From Hanstruepera ponticola (GTDB taxonomy: Bacteria > Bacteroidota > Bacteroidia > Flavobacteriales > Flavobacteriaceae), in NCBI RefSeq assembly GCF_012931685.1, contig NZ_JABANC010000009.1, forward strand, positions 1 through 59,373: 59,373 bases of DNA, read 5' to 3'. Each line of letters begins with the position of its first letter. The first letter of the stretch is position 1. Positions 9,082 through 17,732 of this stretch are shown here, in pieces. The position numbers and the translations under genes are program-made. The notes under the pieces are model-generated. The model worked only from the letters and a program-made list of their open reading frames with translations. It was not told where the DNA came from and ran no database searches.

Positions 9082-10377
9082 ATGAACTTTTACTCATTAA
9101 ACAATAAATCCAATAAAGCTACATTTAAGGAAGCCGTAATAAAAGGAATCGCTCCTGACAAAGGTTTATACTTTCCAGAAAGCATCACACCCTTACCAAA
9201 ATCGTTTTTTGAAAATATTGATAATCTTTCATATTCCGAAATAGCTTTTGAAGCTATCAAACAATTTGTTGAGCCAGACATTCCAGAATCAATATTGCAA
9301 CAAATTATTGATGAAACGCTGTCGTTTGAGTTTCCTATTGTAACCATAAATGACCATATATCAACTTTGGAATTGTTTCATGGTCCAACCATGGCGTTTA
9401 AAGATGTTGGTGCCCGCTTTATGGCTCGCTGTCTTGGGTATTTCAATCAAAATAATGAAAATGAAGTGACTGTGTTAGTAGCCACTTCTGGAGATACTGG
9501 AGGAGCTGTTGCTAATGGGTTTTTGGGTGTTCCTGGCGTTAATGTGGTTATCCTCTATCCTAGTGGTAAAGTGAGCGACATTCAGGAAAAACAATTAACT
9601 ACTTTAGGACAAAATATTACGGCATTGGAAGTTGATGGTGTTTTTGATGATTGCCAAGACATGGTCAAGCAAGCCTTTTTAGATACTGACATTACAAATC
9701 ACATGCAATTGACCTCGGCCAACTCCATTAACGTGGCTAGATGGCTACCGCAACTGTTCTATTTTATGTTTGCTTACAAACAATTGCACAACCAGTATGA
9801 CAATATCGTGTTTTCAGTACCAAGCGGGAATTTTGGAAACATTTGCGCAGGTATGATGGCACAGCAATTAGGCTTACCTATCAATCATTTTATTGCCTCA
9901 AATAATGAAAACAATGTCGTTTCAAGTTATTTAAATTCACAAGAATATATGCCCAAACCATCTGTTCAGACTATTAGTAATGCTATGGATGTTGGAAACC
10001 CGAGTAATTTTATAAGGATTCAAGAAATCTATAATCATGATTTTGATACGCTGAAAAAGAATCTTTCAGGATTTAGTTTTACCGATGCTGAAACACGCGA
10101 AGCTATGAAAGAACTGTATAATAAATATAACTATATTGCCGATCCGCATGGTGCAGTTGGGTATTTAGGAAGCAAGGCCTATTTAAAACAAAACCCTAGT
10201 GCCCATTGTGTGTTTTTGGAAACGGCTCACCCCACTAAATTTTTAGATGTGGTTGAGGAAACCATCAATACAACTGTTGCATTGCCCAAACAAATTCAAG
10301 CGGTTATGAACCGAGAAAAGAAAGCCAGCAAAATCGGTTCATACCAAGAATTAAAAAACTACCTACTTATGTCGTAA
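9082..10377 (+). CDS. thrC: Threonine synthase
   Basis: A 431-residue PLP enzyme that converts O-phosphohomoserine to threonine, completing the pathway. The N-terminus has the family segment APDKGLYFPE. The PLP lysine is Lys107 in HGPTMAFKDVGARF, followed by the phosphate-site motif VATSGDTGGAV. Length and Lys107 agree with E. coli-type (short) threonine synthase. The ATG starts directly after the thrB TAA with no spacer. A dispersed palindromic repeat follows the gene, and no classical terminator is seen. Confidence 0.97.
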   Translation: MNFYSLNNKSNKATFKEAVIKGIAPDKGLYFPESITPLPKSFFENIDNLSYSEIAFEAIKQFVEPDIPESILQQIIDETLSFEFPIVTINDHISTLELFHGPTMAFKDVGARFMARCLGYFNQNNENEVTVLVATSGDTGGAVANGFLGVPGVNVVILYPSGKVSDIQEKQLTTLGQNITALEVDGVFDDCQDMVKQAFLDTDITNHMQLTSANSINVARWLPQLFYFMFAYKQLHNQYDNIVFSVPSGNFGNICAGMMAQQLGLPINHFIASNNENNVVSSYLNSQEYMPKPSVQTISNAMDVGNPSNFIRIQEIYNHDFDTLKKNLSGFSFTDAETREAMKELYNKYNYIADPHGAVGYLGSKAYLKQNPSAHCVFLETAHPTKFLDVVEETINTTVALPKQIQAVMNREKKASKIGSYQELKNYLLMS

Positions 10378-10416
10378 ACCAATCAAAGTAAATCTATGTG
10401 TAATTTGATGAAATTC

Positions 10417-10525
10417 GTCAGTTTGAGTGTCACGCTATGAGCGTGATGTATCGAAAACAAGAATTTCATCTTTAAATAGAGTTCTCGATACAATTTTTCG
10501 TTCCTCAAAATCACTCGAACTGACA
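10417..10525. repeat. Dispersed palindromic element (REP/MITE-like)
   Basis: Outer arms 10417-10429 and 10512-10525 are inverted copies (GTCAGTTTGAGTG against CACTCGAACTGAC, 12 of 13). Inner arms 10447-10458 and 10481-10492 (TGTATCGAAAAC against GTTCTCGATACA) match 11 of 12. A perfect CACGCT-ATG-AGCGTG hairpin lies at 10431-10445. The element has no ORF. Sequences of this type are common between genes in flavobacterial genomes, which is recollection and not a search result. Confidence 0.7.
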
Positions 10526-10587
10526 GATTTATATATTTTTACTTTCAAAATACACATCAAATAGAAATAAGTAAACGCTATTATCTT

Positions 10588-11103
10588 ATGACCACCATTT
10601 TAACTGCCACACCAATAGATGCAAAACAACTTGCAGAACTTGGTAAAACTACTTTTTTAGAATCTCACGGCCACAGTGCTTCTAAAAAAGATATTACGAA
10701 TTACGTAAAATCAAAATTTTCAATATCTGAATTTGAGCGCGAACTCAAGCAAGCTAAAAACCATTACCATATTTTGTATCACAACGAAACACCAATTGGT
10801 TATTCTAAATTGGTATTGAATGTTACTGGTAAAAACATTCCTAATAAAACCACCACCAAATTAGAACGACTTTATGTTTTGCAAGAATATCATCATTTAA
10901 AGTTAGGCTTAGAACTCTTTAATTTTTGTGTGACCTTCTCAAAAAACCATGACCAAACAGGTATGTGGCTCTACACTTGGGTTGAAAACCATAAGGCTAT
11001 AGCATTTTATAAAAAAGCTGGGTTTGAAATTGTAGGAAGCTATGATTTTAAAATTTCTGACACCCATTATAATCCCAACCATCAAATGCTTTTGGATTAC
11101 TAA
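10588..11103 (+). CDS. GNAT family N-acetyltransferase
   Basis: A 171-residue single-domain GNAT protein, expected to transfer an acetyl group from acetyl-CoA to an amine. The core reads LERLYVLQEYHHLKLGLELF (strand beta-4 and the acetyl-CoA loop, in which the usual Q/RxxGxG/A is replaced by HHLKLGLE), then WLYTWVENHKAIAFYKKAGF and EIVGSYDF, which is the typical motif B end of the fold. The substrate cannot be read from sequence. It sits between two repeat-bearing intergenic regions at the start of the small accessory segment. Confidence 0.85.
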   Translation: MTTILTATPIDAKQLAELGKTTFLESHGHSASKKDITNYVKSKFSISEFERELKQAKNHYHILYHNETPIGYSKLVLNVTGKNIPNKTTTKLERLYVLQEYHHLKLGLELFNFCVTFSKNHDQTGMWLYTWVENHKAIAFYKKAGFEIVGSYDFKISDTHYNPNHQMLLDY

Positions 11104-11329
11104 TTACTCTTGTTTTTACATAAAAAAAACAACGAAACTGGATTCCTGCATGCCTATTGGCAGGCAATCTTATAGATCATAAGCAAACACAACAAAAAGT
11201 TCTCATATCCCGAAAATGACACCCAAAAAAACTATATTTATACTGATATAACAAGTTGTAACCAATTTGAGAAACCGAATGGCAATTAACCAATTTATAA
11301 CATACATACTGCCGAAAAAGGCGATTGAA

Positions 11330-11839
11330 ATGAAATTTGGAGAAATACCAAATCAATTGGAAATTAAACATTCTGAATGGGAAAAGTTTTGGGAAAAATA
11401 TACTGAAACTGACAACGATGATTTAGAGCCTGAATTTGAAGATGCAAGAACAACAAATTGGTGGAAAGAGATAGAAGTTAATATAGCGGAATTAGAAAAA
11501 CAAATTGACAAAATAATTACTCGTGCAAGTTGGACTGACGATACAATTTGGAAAAGTGAAAAAGCGGAATTTGACCACGATGTTAGTCTTGGTTTAAATA
11601 AAACTAATGAATTTATCGATGAATTTATGTTTCGGACTGACTTAACAGATACTACTCTGAATTTCCTTAATTCAATGCTTGATATTTGTAAAGAAAATGA
11701 TTGGATTTTAATGGACAGAAACGGAAATTTATGCAAACCGAATATTTTGGATTTAGCACAATTAATAAAAGGTTCAGATGCTGACCGATTTTTAAGAAAT
11801 CCGAGCAATTTTTTTGACGAATTGAGTAATGAAAAATAA
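11330..11839 (+). CDS. Hypothetical cytosolic protein, cassette-like gene 1
   Basis: Unrecognised protein of 169 residues from the ATG at 11330; an ATG at 11279 would add 17. It has no signal peptide or membrane segment. It is acidic and helical, rich in Trp, Glu and Asp, with a run near the start (SEWEKFWEKYTETDNDD), then WWKEIEVNIAELEKQIDKI, and ends FLRNPSNFFDELSNEK. Composition resembles small accessory proteins such as immunity proteins, but I cannot assign a family. It is bracketed by exact 9-bp inverted repeats, GTTGTAACC at 11255-11263 and GGTTACAAC at 11845-11853, and lies beside a second bracketed gene. Start choice is uncertain. Confidence 0.65.
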   Translation: MKFGEIPNQLEIKHSEWEKFWEKYTETDNDDLEPEFEDARTTNWWKEIEVNIAELEKQIDKIITRASWTDDTIWKSEKAEFDHDVSLGLNKTNEFIDEFMFRTDLTDTTLNFLNSMLDICKENDWILMDRNGNLCKPNILDLAQLIKGSDADRFLRNPSNFFDELSNEK

Positions 11840-11844
11840 AAACT

Positions 11845-11978
11845 GGTTACAACACCGTATATAAAAAATTGCTGGTTTGGCTAAACCAAAGTTAGTTGCT
11901 CGTTTGCTTGTATCTGATTTTCCTTCGGAAAATCGTCGCACACAAACACGCAACTTTCCATATACATAAACGTTACCC
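11845..11978. repeat. Foldable imperfect palindrome between two cassette-like genes
   Basis: 134-bp noncoding element. Outer ends GGTTACAAC (11845) and GTTACCC (11972) are also the inverted partners of copies beyond each neighbouring gene. Arms 11855-11872 and 11950-11967 pair at 13 of 18 positions (GTATAT and TTGC blocks with internal mismatches). The centre is a perfect 8-bp hairpin GATTTTCC-TTC-GGAAAATC at 11916-11934. The layout (outer core, mismatched arms, variable centre) is attC-like in form, but the canonical RYYYAAC and GTTRRRY cores are absent. Confidence 0.6.
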
Positions 11979-11997
11979 TACATTTGACCATACAACA

Positions 11998-12435
11998 ATG
12001 AGAAGGAAAAGACTACAACATAATGCTGATATTTTTTGTGATATGTTCGCCGGTTGCAAAATAGTGAATGATATGAAATCTTTGGTTGAATTGAAAAATG
12101 GAATTATTGAATTTGATTTCCTAAATAGAACTCAAAAACTCAACAATGCTGAATCGAAAACTGACTTTAATATGTTTCACGAAATTTCGGAATGGTTCGC
12201 TGAAGATTTAAAAAAGCACAATATCGAAAAGGAATTAATTAAAGAAGCTAAAGTAAAGGCGGAATTTAAAGTTGAATTTACTACAAGAAAAAAGAAATCT
12301 CGAACGAAAGGAATTACTGAACTATATCTGAATTTAAACTCTTGGATATTAACAGACGAAAAAGAATATAAATCGGAAAAGGAACAGACACAAGAATTTC
12401 ACCATATTGTACGGAAAGAAAAAAACGTCGGGTAA
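11998..12435 (+). CDS. Conserved-looking hypothetical protein, cassette-like gene 2
   Basis: A 145-residue cytosolic protein starting MRRKRLQHNADIFCDMFAG. The reading frame stays open further upstream to 11896, but that part overlaps the palindrome and is unlikely to be coding. Features: a basic N-terminus, an ADIFCDMFAGCKIVND helix with two Cys, a middle segment FHEISEWFAEDLKKHNIE, and a basic KKKSRTKG stretch before a beta-rich C-terminus. I cannot assign a family or function. GTTACCC (11972-11978) and GGGTAAC (12430-12436) flank it as an inverted pair, and its TAA stop is within the right copy. Base composition is close to its neighbours. Confidence 0.65.
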   Translation: MRRKRLQHNADIFCDMFAGCKIVNDMKSLVELKNGIIEFDFLNRTQKLNNAESKTDFNMFHEISEWFAEDLKKHNIEKELIKEAKVKAEFKVEFTTRKKKSRTKGITELYLNLNSWILTDEKEYKSEKEQTQEFHHIVRKEKNVG

Positions 12436-12582
12436 CAAAGTACTGCGGTAAAAAGCATTAATTTTTCACTAAAGTACTTCTATAAGTTTCATCATATACT
12501 AGTCCTGATATAGCATCCCGAGCTTTTCATTAAATATTCTAGACTTCTTATTAGCCTCTACAAAGTTTTGATTAAGCATTAC

Positions 12583-12708
12583 AATTGCGTGATTGAGTGG
12601 TACACCTGCGTTATTAAGCGTTCACGTTCAGTTTTTAACCATTCCAGTTGCGTTATTGGTCATTCCCCAAGAGTTATTGGTCATTCCCCGAGTGTTATTG
12701 GTCGTTCC
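12583..12708. repeat. Degenerate 21-bp tandem repeat, six units
   Basis: Six 21-bp units, the last three nearly identical around GTTATTGGTCATTCCCC. On the plus strand they read as heptads (xCVIGHS). On the minus strand they read as MTNNxxG heptads interrupted by stops and continuing into a short open tail ending at 12503-12505. The minus reading looks like a decayed heptad-repeat gene. I do not call a functional CDS on either strand. Confidence 0.65.
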
Positions 12709-12722
12709 AACAGTCATCAACA

Positions 12723-12820
12723 CGTCATTGCGATGCTGACTGCAAACGTCAGCAGAAGCAATCTCATAGTCCATAAGTAAACAAACAGATTACTTCGGTC
12801 GTACCTCCCTCGTAATGACA
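12723..12820. repeat. Second dispersed palindromic element
   Basis: Ends CGTCATTGCGA (12723) and TCGTAATGAC (12810-12819) are inverted copies. Inner GAAGCAATCT (12754-12763) and AGATTACTTC (12787-12796) match 9 of 10. A perfect hairpin GCTGAC-TGCAAAC-GTCAGC lies at 12735-12753. A separate 7-bp hairpin TCCCGAC/GTCGGGA follows at 12856-12876. Nothing coding is seen from 12436 to 12995 apart from these repeats. Confidence 0.6.
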
Positions 12821-12937
12821 ATCAACCAATAACCAAATTAACAAATCAGCAAGTCTCCCGACCTTTAGCGTCGGGAATCATCGGTCATCTGCCATCTGTC
12901 ATCAATTGTCAATCGTCAATAATTACCCAATAACAAC

Positions 12938-12971
12938 AAACCCAAACAACAATCAAGAGCTATTTGGGTTT
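12938..12971. terminator. Terminator downstream of pepP
   Basis: Inverted repeat AAACCCAAA (12938-12946) and TTTGGGTTT (12963-12971) with a 16-nt loop and a T-run on the plus strand. It lies just past the stop of the minus-strand aminopeptidase gene and may act in both directions. Confidence 0.6.
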
Positions 12972-12995
12972 TTATAAATAGTAATTCGTTTTTAT

Positions 12996-14630
12996 CTAAT
13001 CTAATTTCGGCAGTACAAAGTCATCTAATGCACTTTTTTCTTTCATTAAGGCTTCAATCTCATCAGACTTGCGTGGTGCTTCGGCTGATAAGTTTACAGG
13101 ACCTTTATCGGTAATTAATATATCATCTTCAATACGCACAGCAATGCCCCACCATTTTTCATCACAAGGGCTTCCATCAGGAATATAAATTCCAGGCTCA
13201 ACCGTAATAACCATATTAGCTTGTAAATCACCATAATCGCCTGGATCATGAACGTCTAACCCTAAATAATGTGAAGTTCCATGAGGGAAATATTGGCGTG
13301 CTTCATCTACTGTTTTAACAATGCCTAATCTTACTAAACCTTCATTAACCACTTTTCTACTAGCTGCATCAACAGACCTAAATGGTGCACCAACTGTAGA
13401 AGCCGCAATACCTGCCTCTTGGGCATCATAAACAATATCGTAAACAGCTTTTTGCTCTGGTGTGAATTTACCATTTGCTGGTATAGTTCGGGTAACATCA
13501 GCTGTATAACCATGGTATTCTGCACCTAAATCCATTAAGACCAAATCGTTTTCCAATTTCATTTTCGTATTTTCTATGTAGTGTAATACACAACCATTGT
13601 TTCCTGCTCCAACAATACTTGGATAACCTTCATACTCACTACCATATTTTTTGTAAACATACTCATGAATACCTTGTACTTCGGTTTCAGACATACCAGG
13701 ATGCATAGCTTTCATAATCTCGCGTTGCCCCATGGCCGAAATTCGCACTGCTTTATTCAGTAAAACCATTTCTTCTTCAGTCTTCAACTGGCGTAAACTT
13801 GCCATAATAGTTGATAATGATTTGGTATCTAAATTACTTTTTGGTGCTTCCGATTCAATTCTAATAACCTGTTGCTTCAACTCAATACGGGTTTTATCAT
13901 CAGTGGCATTTACATAGCCAGCAATAACCTCATCGTTTTCCAATTCTGGAAACTGCTCAAAAGCCCTGCTAATCATCTGTGCCACATTAGCACTATTTTC
14001 TACCTCTGTAGCTTTTATCATCTCATAAACACGCTTTTTTATAGGATCTTCATCAACAGATTCATCAAAATTCACTTGTGTTTTAAACGATTCTACTAAA
14101 CTGTATAAATCGGCTTTATCACGTTTAGAATCACGATAATCATTATTAAAATTATTAAACATGACTTTGTTAAACGCACTATAATCTATTCCAGAGTTCG
14201 CAAATTCAGATCCATTGTAGGCCACATCAAAACCCAATTGATTTTTAGCACCTTCTATTCCTAACCGTCTTCCCGTCCACTGTTCTGCTTGCGCATTTCG
14301 TTCCTGTACATATAAAATTTCATTATAGGTATTACCCTTGTCATCGGTTTGATTGTCTTTAAAAACCACCAATACAGCATGAGGTTCTTTATAACCTGTT
14401 AAGTAGTAAAAATTAGGATCTTGATGATACACATAATCCACATCGTTAGCACGATTTCTCACGGGATTGGCAAAAAATACAGCAACACTGTTATCAGCCA
14501 TTTTAGCCCGCAAAGCAGCACGTCTTTCTTTGTGGAAATCAGCACTCAAATAATCGGTTGGCAAACCATCTTGTGCAAAAATGGTCATTGAAAAGAAAAG
14601 TGAGCAAAGAATAAATAATTTTAGTTTCAT
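12996..14630 (-). CDS. Secreted Xaa-Pro aminopeptidase (M24B family)
   Basis: A 544-residue exported metalloprotease that releases an N-terminal residue next to proline. Residues 1-19 are a signal peptide ending TIFAQ. The N-terminal aminopeptidase-P domain includes VFFANPVRNRANDVDY and DPNFYYLTGYKEPHAVLVV. The C-terminal creatinase-fold domain has the five metal ligands in order: two Asp in LMDLGAEYHGYTADVTR, His in HGTSHYLGLDVHDPG, Glu in ITVEPGIYIPD, and Glu in AVRIEDDILIT. It likely acts in the periplasm on imported peptides. It is divergent from gcvT, with a 197-bp shared upstream region. Confidence 0.93.
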   Translation of the reverse strand: MKLKLFILCSLFFSMTIFAQDGLPTDYLSADFHKERRAALRAKMADNSVAVFFANPVRNRANDVDYVYHQDPNFYYLTGYKEPHAVLVVFKDNQTDDKGNTYNEILYVQERNAQAEQWTGRRLGIEGAKNQLGFDVAYNGSEFANSGIDYSAFNKVMFNNFNNDYRDSKRDKADLYSLVESFKTQVNFDESVDEDPIKKRVYEMIKATEVENSANVAQMISRAFEQFPELENDEVIAGYVNATDDKTRIELKQQVIRIESEAPKSNLDTKSLSTIMASLRQLKTEEEMVLLNKAVRISAMGQREIMKAMHPGMSETEVQGIHEYVYKKYGSEYEGYPSIVGAGNNGCVLHYIENTKMKLENDLVLMDLGAEYHGYTADVTRTIPANGKFTPEQKAVYDIVYDAQEAGIAASTVGAPFRSVDAASRKVVNEGLVRLGIVKTVDEARQYFPHGTSHYLGLDVHDPGDYGDLQANMVITVEPGIYIPDGSPCDEKWWGIAVRIEDDILITDKGPVNLSAEAPRKSDEIEALMKEKSALDDFVLPKLD

Positions 14631-14758
14631 TATGAATGGGTTTTAAGAGCCCTAAAATAATTTTTAATTGTGAAAAGCACCATATAAATAAAAAAAATTA
14701 ACAAAGTTTTAATTGCAGAATATCAACCCAATCCTAAAATAAAACAGATAATTTTCAA

Positions 14759-14766
14759 TACTTTTG
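14759..14766 (+). promoter_or_regulatory. Candidate -7 promoter element (TACTTTTG) for gcvT
   Basis: Exact TAnnTTTG match 62 bp before the gcvT ATG in the divergent pepP-gcvT region. No recognisable -33 box. No glycine riboswitch fold is apparent in the 54-nt leader, which is too short for one. Confidence 0.55.
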
Positions 14767-14827
14767 CGAGTAAATTAATGACAAATAAATCGCATTTCGT
14801 AACAACGGAATCAAAACCTATTTTTTG

Positions 14828-15910
14828 ATGAAAAATACCGCTTTAACTGAAACACACATAGCTCTTGGAGCAAAAATGGTTCCTTTTGCAGGATACAATA
14901 TGCCAGTACAATATGAAGGCGTAAACATAGAACACGAAACTGTACGTAATGCTGTTGGTGTGTTTGATGTATCACATATGGGTGAATTTTTAATAGAAGG
15001 TCCTCATGGTTTAGAACTTATTCAAAAAGTGACGAGTAATGATGCTTCAAAATTAACAGTCGGCAAAGCACAGTATAGCTGCTTACCCAATGACAATGGT
15101 GGTATTATTGATGATTTAATAGTTTATCGTGTCAAGGAAGAAACCTATTTATTGGTTGTTAACGCTAGTAATATTGAAAAAGATTGGAACTGGATAGAAT
15201 CTAAAAATGATGTTGGAGCTACTATGCGTGATTTAAGTGAGGACTATTCCCTCTTGGCAATTCAAGGTCCAAAAGCTGTTGAGGCTATGCAAAGTTTGAC
15301 CAGTCATGATTTATCAGAAATTAAATTTTACAATTTTGTTGTTGGTGATTTTGCAGGTATAGAACATGTTATTATTTCAGCGACTGGTTATACAGGAAGT
15401 GGCGGATTTGAAATTTATTGTAAAAACAATGAGGTTAAACAAGTTTGGGATAAGGTCATGGAAGCTGGAGCTGATTTTGGTATAAAACCAATTGGTTTAG
15501 CTGCCCGAGATACCTTGCGGTTAGAAATGGGATATTGTTTATATGGTAATGATATTGATGATACAACCTCACCTTTTGAAGCTGGATTGGGATGGATTAC
15601 AAAATTCACCAAAACATTTACTAATTCCGATAAGCTTTCAGAAGAGAAAAAACGTGTTTTAAGACGTAAATTAATTGCTTTTGAATTAGACGACAAAGGT
15701 ATTCCTAGAAGTGGTTATGATATTGTTGACAGTAATGGTGAACTTATAGGTAAAGTAACTTCTGGAACCATGTCTCCTTCCTTAAAAAAAGGTATTGGTC
15801 TTGGATATGTTGCTCCAGCATTTAGCGATTTTGGTAGTAAAATAAATATTCAAATACGTAAAAATGCCGTTCCTGCTACTGTAGTAAAATTGCCTTTTTA
15901 TAAAGGTTAA
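14828..15910 (+). CDS. gcvT: Glycine cleavage system T protein (aminomethyltransferase)
   Basis: A 360-residue GcvT, which transfers the methylene carbon from the aminomethyl-lipoyl H protein to tetrahydrofolate and releases ammonia. Family landmarks: [14 protein letters not shown] near the N-terminus, [23 protein letters not shown], and [20 protein letters not shown], followed by the C-terminal [21 protein letters not shown] barrel. A TTG three bases earlier keeps the frame open, but the ATG at 14828 is the natural start. gcvH and gcvP are not in the window, so the system is split. It is followed after 4 bp by a glutaminase gene, probably co-transcribed. Confidence 0.96.
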   Translation: MKNTALTETHIALGAKMVPFAGYNMPVQYEGVNIEHETVRNAVGVFDVSHMGEFLIEGPHGLELIQKVTSNDASKLTVGKAQYSCLPNDNGGIIDDLIVYRVKEETYLLVVNASNIEKDWNWIESKNDVGATMRDLSEDYSLLAIQGPKAVEAMQSLTSHDLSEIKFYNFVVGDFAGIEHVIISATGYTGSGGFEIYCKNNEVKQVWDKVMEAGADFGIKPIGLAARDTLRLEMGYCLYGNDIDDTTSPFEAGLGWITKFTKTFTNSDKLSEEKKRVLRRKLIAFELDDKGIPRSGYDIVDSNGELIGKVTSGTMSPSLKKGIGLGYVAPAFSDFGSKINIQIRKNAVPATVVKLPFYKG

Positions 15911-15914
15911 CACG

Positions 15915-16829
15915 ATGATTGATTACCAAAACATTTTAAACACCATTAACCAATCTGTTAGACAGGAAAAAGACAAAGGTAAAATAGCCAGTTACATTCC
16001 TGAATTGGCCAATGTTGATATTAATAATTTTGGTGTTCATTTACAATTAATTTCTGGTGAACAATATGCTGTGGGAAATTCGCAACAGCTGTTTTCTATT
16101 CAAAGTATTTCAAAAGTTTTATCTCTGGCATTGGCAATGTCTCAAATGGGTACTGCCATTTGGAAACGCTTGGATGTTGAACCTTCCGGAAACCCCTTTA
16201 ATCACTTATCGCTTTTAGAGTTAGAAAAAGGCCTTCCCAGAAATCCTTTTATTAATTCGGGTGCTATTGTTATAGCCGATATTTTAGTGTCAAATTTAGA
16301 AAACCCCAAAACAGATTTTTTAAATTACGTACGTGATATAACAGGCGATAACAGTATAAATTATAACCTCAAAGTAACTCAATCAGAAAAAGAAACTGGT
16401 TTTAAAAATTATGCTGCAGCCAATCTTCTAAAATCGTTTAACAACTTAAATAATGATGTTGAAGTTGTATTGGATTTTTACTTTCATCAATGTGCATTAG
16501 AAATGTCATGCGCACAACTCAGCAAAGCTTTTTACCTTTTTGCTAACAAGGGTGAATGTTTAGCCAGTAAAGGCCGACTTACCAAAAGTCAAGCCAAGCG
16601 TATAAATGCCATTATGCTTACTTGTGGATTTTACGATGAGGCTGGCGAATTTGCCTTTGAAGTTGGATTACCTGGTAAAAGTGGTGTTGGTGGAGGCATC
16701 GTTGCTTTATTACCCAATGAGTTTGTAATATCCGTATGGTCTCCAGGATTAAATGAGCGTGGCAACTCCAAACTAGGCATGCAAGCCCTTGAACAATTTA
16801 CCACACTAGCCAATCAGTCTATTTTTTAA
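15915..16829 (+). CDS. glsA: Glutaminase
   Basis: A 304-residue serine-dependent glutaminase of usual length, which hydrolyses glutamine to glutamate and ammonia. The SxxK catalytic motif is Ser64-Ile-Ser-Lys67 within LFSIQSISKVLSLALAMSQ. Other family segments are EPSGNPFNHLSLLELEKGLPRNPFINSGAI, where the NPFINSGAI motif is diagnostic, and LPGKSGVGGGIVALLP near the C-terminus. There is no signal peptide. It starts 4 bp after gcvT and is followed 22 bp later by an RmlD-like gene in the same direction, so these may form one transcript. Confidence 0.95.
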   Translation: MIDYQNILNTINQSVRQEKDKGKIASYIPELANVDINNFGVHLQLISGEQYAVGNSQQLFSIQSISKVLSLALAMSQMGTAIWKRLDVEPSGNPFNHLSLLELEKGLPRNPFINSGAIVIADILVSNLENPKTDFLNYVRDITGDNSINYNLKVTQSEKETGFKNYAAANLLKSFNNLNNDVEVVLDFYFHQCALEMSCAQLSKAFYLFANKGECLASKGRLTKSQAKRINAIMLTCGFYDEAGEFAFEVGLPGKSGVGGGIVALLPNEFVISVWSPGLNERGNSKLGMQALEQFTTLANQSIF

Positions 16830-16851
16830 TTCGTTTATTTTTAAAATGTAA

Positions 16852-17682
16852 ATGAAGAAAGAAGAAAATAAACATACCATATTAATACTTGGCGCCAGTG
16901 GTTTTATAGGAAATGCTATATATAAAGAGCTTTGTGGCTACTTTAGAACCTTTGGAACGTATAGAACTCCCAAACGGGAATTTGAAAAAAATCATCACTT
17001 TTTTCAGTATGCTGTTGAAGAAGATGATGTTTTTGAAATATTGAACATCGTAAAACCAACCATAATTATTTCATCATTACGAGGAGATTTTTCGGCACAA
17101 GTTATTGCTCATACGCACATAGTGGATTACATGAAATTACATAAGTGTAAAATGCTATTCTTATCATCTGCCAATGTTTTTGATGGCTACAGTAAGTATC
17201 CCAGTTACGAAAATGACAAAACTTACAGCAATAGTGTTTATGGACATTTCAAAATAAAAATTGAAAATATGCTTATGCGTTTACCTAAAAAGCAAGTAGC
17301 CATTTTGAGATTGCCTATGGTATTGGGAAAACATGCTCCGAGAGTTGAAGAGATAAAGTTATTGTTAAAAGAAAAAGAGCCTATTGAAGTATTCCCTAAT
17401 TTAATAATGAATGTAACTTCAGATCTGAAAGTCACACAACAAATCCATTATATAATAAATCGCAATAAATTCGGAATTTATCATTTAGGAAGTCAGGATT
17501 TAGTGCATCATGAAACTTTTATTGAAGAAATTATTGAGTCATTAAATGCCAAAAACCCTATTATAAAACGCGTTTACACAACAAATGATGATAGATATTT
17601 GGCTGTTTTACCCAAAGAGCATTTACTCCCAAAGCATTTACAATTACAAAGCAAAGATGTTTTAAAAGAATTAATACAATAA
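16852..17682 (+). CDS. NAD(P)-dependent sugar-nucleotide reductase/epimerase-like (RmlD-type SDR)
   Basis: A 276-residue extended short-chain dehydrogenase. The Rossmann glycines are in ILGASGFIGNAI (14-20). The catalytic Tyr-Lys appears as YGHFKIKIENM, preceded by LFLSSANVFDG, a serine-containing strand typical of RmlD and related enzymes. Then come ILRLPMVLG and GIYHLGSQDLVHHETF. Family members act on nucleotide sugars, but the substrate is not evident here because no rml or epimerase neighbours exist. It is followed by a pterin dehydratase gene after 50 bp. Confidence 0.8.
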   Translation: MKKEENKHTILILGASGFIGNAIYKELCGYFRTFGTYRTPKREFEKNHHFFQYAVEEDDVFEILNIVKPTIIISSLRGDFSAQVIAHTHIVDYMKLHKCKMLFLSSANVFDGYSKYPSYENDKTYSNSVYGHFKIKIENMLMRLPKKQVAILRLPMVLGKHAPRVEEIKLLLKEKEPIEVFPNLIMNVTSDLKVTQQIHYIINRNKFGIYHLGSQDLVHHETFIEEIIESLNAKNPIIKRVYTTNDDRYLAVLPKEHLLPKHLQLQSKDVLKELIQ

Positions 17683-17732
17683 GTTCAATTTTAGTAAGTA
17701 TTTCATTACTTTTAGGTAATAAACCTATAAAA

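Noticed and set aside
11845-11978. Canonical integron attC site
   Set aside because: The required RYYYAAC and GTTRRRY cores are not present and there is no integron integrase in the window. Kept only as an attC-like form.
12568-12780. 70-codon plus-strand ORF with xCVIGHS heptads
   Set aside because: It is the translation of a 21-bp tandem repeat and runs into a dispersed palindrome; no signal, domain or promoter supports it.
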